A stretch of DNA of 8,865 nt from Deltaproteobacteria bacterium (lineage in GTDB: Bacteria; Desulfobacterota; Syntrophorhabdia; Syntrophorhabdales; Syntrophorhabdaceae), in the NCBI GenBank assembly GCA_003506795.1, contig DNYO01000137.1, positions 1 to 8,865 on the forward strand. Reading direction: 5' to 3'. Made by a program: the position numbers and the translations under genes. Positions within the stretch are counted from its first letter, which is position 1, and each line of letters begins with the position of its first letter. The notes beneath the pieces were generated by a model. It saw only the letters and a program-made list of their open reading frames with translations. It was not told the origin of the DNA and did no database searches. This document shows, one piece after another, positions 5,961-8,865 of this stretch.

Positions 5961-7169
5961 ATGAACCGTTTGTTACTGGTATTGTCTGCCGTTCTGTTGC
6001 TTGCCGTGGCGTCGGTGCCCCTTACCGGGTCGACTGAGGCTTCCCCCGCAGGTTTGTCATCGCACAATAGTGTTGCGAGCGGCAATACCGCCCTGGCGGT
6101 ACAATTATATCGCGAACTTGGTGCGAATGAAGGCAATCTTTTCTTTTCGCCCTACAGCATCTCCTCGGCCCTCGGTATGACCTACGCGGGCGCGCGGGGG
6201 AATACGGCCGACCAGATGAAGAAAGCGCTTCATTTTCAGCTGGAACAGGCCGCATTGAATTCAGCCTTCAAGGGACTGAACAAGGAATTGATGGGCACCG
6301 CGCAGAAATCGGGCCAGAAGCTGAATATCGCCAATGCGCTTGTCCTGACGGGATCAAACGTCAGCAGCGGCTACAAAGATATCCTGAAGAATTACTATGA
6401 TGCCGAGATCTTCGGAGGAGGCCTGGAGAAGATAAACGGCTGGGTGAAGCAGAAAACAGAAGGAAAGATCGACAAGATACTGGAGCAGCTTTCCGCCAAT
6501 TCAGTCTGTGTCATTCTCAACGCCATCTATTTCAAGGGTGCCTGGGAGATACAGTTCGATACAAAGAGCACCCATGATGCCCCTTTCAGCCTTTCGGCAA
6601 ACGTGCAGGTGAAAGTGCCCCTCATGTACCGCAAGGACACCTATAAACTCCTCGAGTCAGAGATCTTTCAGGCCATCTCGCTCCCTTACAAAGGCAAGGC
6701 CCTCTCCATGGTCGTCCTGCTTCCGAAAAGCGTGGATGGTCTGCCCGCCGTCGAACAACAACTGACCGCCGGGAATCTCGGCGGATGGCTCTCAAAGCTC
6801 GACCGGCAGCCGGACAGGAAGGTTTCCGTCTATCTTCCGAAATTCAAGCTCGAATCGGGGTATGATCTGGTTTCCCCCTTTCAAAAAATGGGAATGACGG
6901 ATGCATTCTCACCGGCGGCTGATTTCACCGGCATGGGATGGCAGAAAGGAATGCTGTGGATCGGACAGATCAAGCACAAGGCCTTCGTGGAGGTCAACGA
7001 GGAAGGAACCGAAGCCGCCGCGGCGACTGCCGTCGAAATGGTAACGAAGTCAATGCCCATGCGCGAGCCGGTTTTCCGTGCCGACCACCCCTTCTTTTTC
7101 ATGATCAGGGACAACGAAACCGGCACGATTCTCTTCATGGGAAGAATGGCGAACCCGGCCGGCAAGTAA
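5961..7169 (+). CDS. Secreted serpin (serine protease inhibitor, inhibitory-type hinge)
   Basis: The protein has 402 residues: a Sec-type signal peptide (hydrophobic core about 4-22, no lipobox cysteine) and a serpin fold of about 365 residues. Serpins trap proteases by inserting their cleaved reactive loop into beta-sheet A. Landmarks are NLFFSPYSISSALGMTYAGA (59-78), NAIYFKGAWEIQF with the conserved breach Trp195, and the signature FRADHPFFFMI (372-382), followed by TGTILFMGRMANP. The hinge EEGTEAAAATA (347-357) has the Thr at P14 and the small residues at P12-P9 needed for loop insertion, so inhibition is expected. Aligned with alpha-1-antitrypsin without gaps, P1-P1' is Lys363-Ser364, suggesting a trypsin-like target. 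The s1A/helix F region (about 148-158) is about seven residues shorter than in alpha-1-antitrypsin. The ribosome site AAAGGAG (5948-5954) lies six bases before the ATG. The gene stands alone, with its own terminator. Confidence 0.97.
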   Translation: MNRLLLVLSAVLLLAVASVPLTGSTEASPAGLSSHNSVASGNTALAVQLYRELGANEGNLFFSPYSISSALGMTYAGARGNTADQMKKALHFQLEQAALNSAFKGLNKELMGTAQKSGQKLNIANALVLTGSNVSSGYKDILKNYYDAEIFGGGLEKINGWVKQKTEGKIDKILEQLSANSVCVILNAIYFKGAWEIQFDTKSTHDAPFSLSANVQVKVPLMYRKDTYKLLESEIFQAISLPYKGKALSMVVLLPKSVDGLPAVEQQLTAGNLGGWLSKLDRQPDRKVSVYLPKFKLESGYDLVSPFQKMGMTDAFSPAADFTGMGWQKGMLWIGQIKHKAFVEVNEEGTEAAAATAVEMVTKSMPMREPVFRADHPFFFMIRDNETGTILFMGRMANPAGK

Positions 7170-7233
7170 AAGAAAGAGGCGGCCTCGCCTTTACCCCATA
7201 GCTAACGGGGGAGAAATACACGAGAGAAAAGAC

Positions 7234-7275
7234 TGCCCCTTAATCCCGGAGCCTCCCGGGATTAAGGGGCATTTT
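7234..7275 (+). terminator. Strong rho-independent terminator of the serpin gene
   Basis: A perfect 16-bp stem, TGCCCCTTAATCCCGG (7234-7249) with its complement at 7256-7271, closes a six-base loop and is followed by TTTTC. It lies 65 bases after the serpin stop codon. On the minus strand the stem is followed by CTTTTCTC, so it could work in both directions. Confidence 0.9.
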
Positions 7276-7528
7276 CGATTCCGCTTTTCGCTTATGACTA
7301 TCTCCACACCCCCCAACCCCACCCTGCGAGCTTGAGCGAAGCCGGAGGAGAACGGGCGTGAGGGCAAATGTTATGTGATCCGCGGGGTCCCGTCAAGCAC
7401 CCGGGCAAGATGGGCTGCGGGTTTTCCTAAGCCTTCCGGGGGAATAGGCCGATAATACCTACGGAGCACACGCTGTGCTGTTAGATCCCCGTCTTGGTGG
7501 AGGCAATCATTTGCATGCGTCTTCGAGT
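7276..7528. other. Intergenic region between serpin and sensor gene, no gene supported
   Basis: There is no credible coding frame. The first part holds a C-rich run (7309-7324) and a small hairpin, GCTT-GAGCG-AAGC. Weak stems follow: ACCCG (7399-7403) with CGGGT (7418-7422) before TTTT, and AGCACA (7465-7470) with TGTGCT (7474-7479). GGGGA (7439-7443) can pair with TCCCC (7486-7490) around the latter, so 7439-7490 could fold as a unit. It does not match a riboswitch I recognise. Confidence 0.4.
7428..7455 (+). promoter_or_regulatory. Possible sigma-28 (FliA-type) promoter
   Basis: GCCGATAA (7448-7455) is identical to the textbook sigma-28 -10 element. Twelve bases upstream, TAAGCCTT (7428-7435) matches five of eight positions of the -35 element TAAAGTTT. 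The usual spacer is eleven bases, so the fit is imperfect and may be chance. Confidence 0.25.
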
Positions 7529-7557
7529 TTGACACACCCGCATCTGTACGATAGTAT
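7529..7557 (+). promoter_or_regulatory. Sigma-70-type promoter of the PAS sensor gene
   Basis: TTGACA (7529-7534), a 17-base spacer and TAGTAT (7552-7557) form a good housekeeping promoter. The -35 box and spacing are perfect and four of six -10 positions match. Transcription would start near 7564, leaving a leader of about 45 bases before the ATG at 7609. Confidence 0.6.
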
Positions 7558-7608
7558 CATGAGTGCCGTGATCTGTCCCGGCAATGCCCACTGCCACAGG
7601 AAGGCGAG

Positions 7609-8865
7609 ATGAAAGACCCATCCGGAAGCGACCGCGAACTCATCGAAGAGATGGCGGTGCTGAAGAAGAGAATCCGGGAACTGGAGAGGTCGAAAACCGG
7701 GGGCAACGAAACCGGCGAGTCGGCAGGGGCGAACGACCTGAACCTCCTGTCGGTTCTTGACGCCCATCCCTACCCCATCTACGTTTGCGATCCCGAGAGC
7801 TACGAATTGCTCTACTGCAACCGGGCGCTGGTCGAGCCCCGGGGTGAACCGGGGCGGAAAAAGTGTTACGAGTACCTGCAAAATCGCAGCGCGCCCTGTC
7901 CGTTCTGCACGAATGATAAGATTCTCGGGGAGAATCTCGGCAAGAACTTCGTATGGGATTTCCAAAACGAGACCAGCTTGCGCTGGTACCGGTGCCTGGA
8001 CCGGGCGATCATCTGGGCCGACGGGCGTATCGTCCGTTACGAACTGGCCGTGGACATCACCGACAGAAGAGAGTCCGAGGAGGCGCTCAGGAAGAGTGAG
8101 GAGAAGTACAAGTACCTCACGGAGAGCATGAACGACATAGTCTGGACAACCGACCTTGAGATGAACACCACCTACGTAAGCCCGTCCATAGAAAAGGTGC
8201 TGGGCTTTACCATTGAGGAGCGGATGCAGCAATCCCTTATAGACCAGCTTACCCCGGAGACGCTGGCGACGACTGCGGAAATGCTGGTCGGCGAGCTCGA
8301 GAACGACCCGGAAGGAGACCCCGACAGGTCTATTTCTCTTGATCTCTACTATTATCACAAGGATGGGTCCGTCAGGTGCCTGGAGACGCGGCTGTCTTTC
8401 GTTCGCGACGAGAGGGGAGTTCCGTCCGGCATATATGGATTGTCACGGGATGTTACGGAGCGCAAAAGGGCGCAGGAGGCCCTCAGCCGGGCGGAGGAAA
8501 AATACCGCCAGCTTTTCGATCTCGAATCCGATGCGATCTTTCTCATCGACAACGAGACGGGCCGGATCCTTGAGGCCAACAATGCGGCATCCTTGCTCTA
8601 CGGATACACCAGGGAAGAACTCCTTGAGAGGAAGAACAGGGACCTCTCGGCCGAACCGGAACAGACAAGAGACGCCACGCGGAAAGAACTCAGCACGGTT
8701 CCGCTCCGTTATCACCGGAAAAAGGACGGCACTGTCTTCGCCGTCGACATCAGGGCAACCCATTTGACGTGGAACGGACGAAGGTCGCACCTCGCTGCGA
8801 TACGGGACATCACGGAGCGCAAACGGGCCGAAGAAGAGCTTCTCCGGGAAAGAGAAAAGCTTCAG
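7609..8865 (+). CDS. Multi-PAS signalling protein, probable sensor histidine kinase (3' truncated)
   Basis: The frame runs from ATG 7609 to the last base, giving 419 visible residues without a stop. AGGAAGG (7598-7604) lies four bases before the start. Residues 8-28 look like a short coiled coil. Three PAS-PAC units follow: about 45-155, ending DITDRRESEEAL; 161-290, ending DVTERKRAQEAL; and 294-412, ending DITERKRAEEEL. The second and third carry ordinary PAS features, including KDGSVRCLETRLSF and KKDGTVFAVDIRATHL. The first contains a cysteine cluster, Cys86-x10-Cys97-x2-Cys100, plus Cys60, Cys70 and Cys129. No transmembrane segment is visible, so sensing is probably cytosolic. The output domain lies beyond the window. 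A histidine kinase is most likely, but a GGDEF, sigma-54 or other output is possible. The last linker (404-419) is helical and may lead into another PAS or a kinase dimerisation helix. Confidence 0.9.
   Translation, partial: MKDPSGSDRELIEEMAVLKKRIRELERSKTGGNETGESAGANDLNLLSVLDAHPYPIYVCDPESYELLYCNRALVEPRGEPGRKKCYEYLQNRSAPCPFCTNDKILGENLGKNFVWDFQNETSLRWYRCLDRAIIWADGRIVRYELAVDITDRRESEEALRKSEEKYKYLTESMNDIVWTTDLEMNTTYVSPSIEKVLGFTIEERMQQSLIDQLTPETLATTAEMLVGELENDPEGDPDRSISLDLYYYHKDGSVRCLETRLSFVRDERGVPSGIYGLSRDVTERKRAQEALSRAEEKYRQLFDLESDAIFLIDNETGRILEANNAASLLYGYTREELLERKNRDLSAEPEQTRDATRKELSTVPLRYHRKKDGTVFAVDIRATHLTWNGRRSHLAAIRDITERKRAEEELLREREKLQ

Noticed and set aside
5729..6136. Minus-strand frame of 135 codons across the serpin start
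   Set aside because: It covers the serpin signal peptide and first helix on the other strand, and its translation is low-complexity with no motif.
7507..8358. Minus-strand open frame of 283 codons overlapping the PAS sensor
   Set aside because: The plus-strand frame encodes clear PAS/PAC motifs and has a good promoter and ribosome site. The minus frame has no recognisable content.
8455..8823. Direct repeat ACGGAGCGCAAA (8455-8466 and 8812-8823)
   Set aside because: It encodes the T-E-R-K linker that recurs at the end of each PAS/PAC unit, so it reflects protein domain repetition rather than a DNA element.
1..8865. CRISPR arrays, tRNA or rRNA genes, insertion sequences
   Set aside because: I saw no regularly spaced repeats, no tRNA-like cloverleaf, no rRNA segments and no transposase-like frame or terminal repeats anywhere in the window.

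Overview
The window looks like a chromosomal segment of a Gram-negative, probably anaerobic bacterium. The outer-membrane autotransporter barrel at the left edge requires an outer membrane. A TAXI-type TRAP transporter beside an amidohydrolase-2 gene, a FadR-type regulator and a soluble multi-PAS sensor with a Cys-rich first PAS domain together resemble the gene content of Deltaproteobacteria (Syntrophorhabdus-like or Syntrophobacterales-like lineages). That placement is an inference from gene content; no marker gene is present.

Layout. Bases 1-270 (+) are the last 89 codons of an autotransporter beta-barrel. Bases 435-5639 hold a minus-strand catabolic or transport block. Read in its own direction it is: GntR/FadR-type regulator (5527-4742), a terminator overlapping the regulator's stop codon, a promoter with an operator-like palindrome (4559-4605), a TAXI solute-binding protein (4462-3491), a fused TRAP membrane protein (3471-1531), an ACMSD-like metal-dependent amidohydrolase (1499-495) and a closing terminator (464-435). 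Next comes a 433-base gap containing the regulator's own promoter and a second copy of the same palindrome. A secreted serpin (5961-7169, +) follows with a very strong terminator. Then comes a 339-base leader region with a sigma-70-like promoter and a possible flagellar-type (sigma-28) promoter. The window ends inside a multi-PAS signalling protein (7609 to the right edge, +).

How the genes work together. The regulator gene and the transporter operon each carry, just downstream of a TTGACA-type promoter, the sequence GTATGAnTGTCnGACAnT. Its core fits the GT-N3-AC pattern of FadR-family operators. The simplest reading is that the regulator represses both itself and the operon until a small carboxylate effector binds its FCD domain. 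The transporter would import that compound and the amidohydrolase would hydrolyse or decarboxylate it. The substrate cannot be read from sequence.

The most unusual single gene is the serpin. It keeps an inhibitory-type hinge, aligns with Lys-Ser at P1-P1' (a trypsin-like target), and appears shortened ahead of helix F. I see no wholly new system. The best leads are the paired operators, the serpin and the cysteine-bearing PAS domain.
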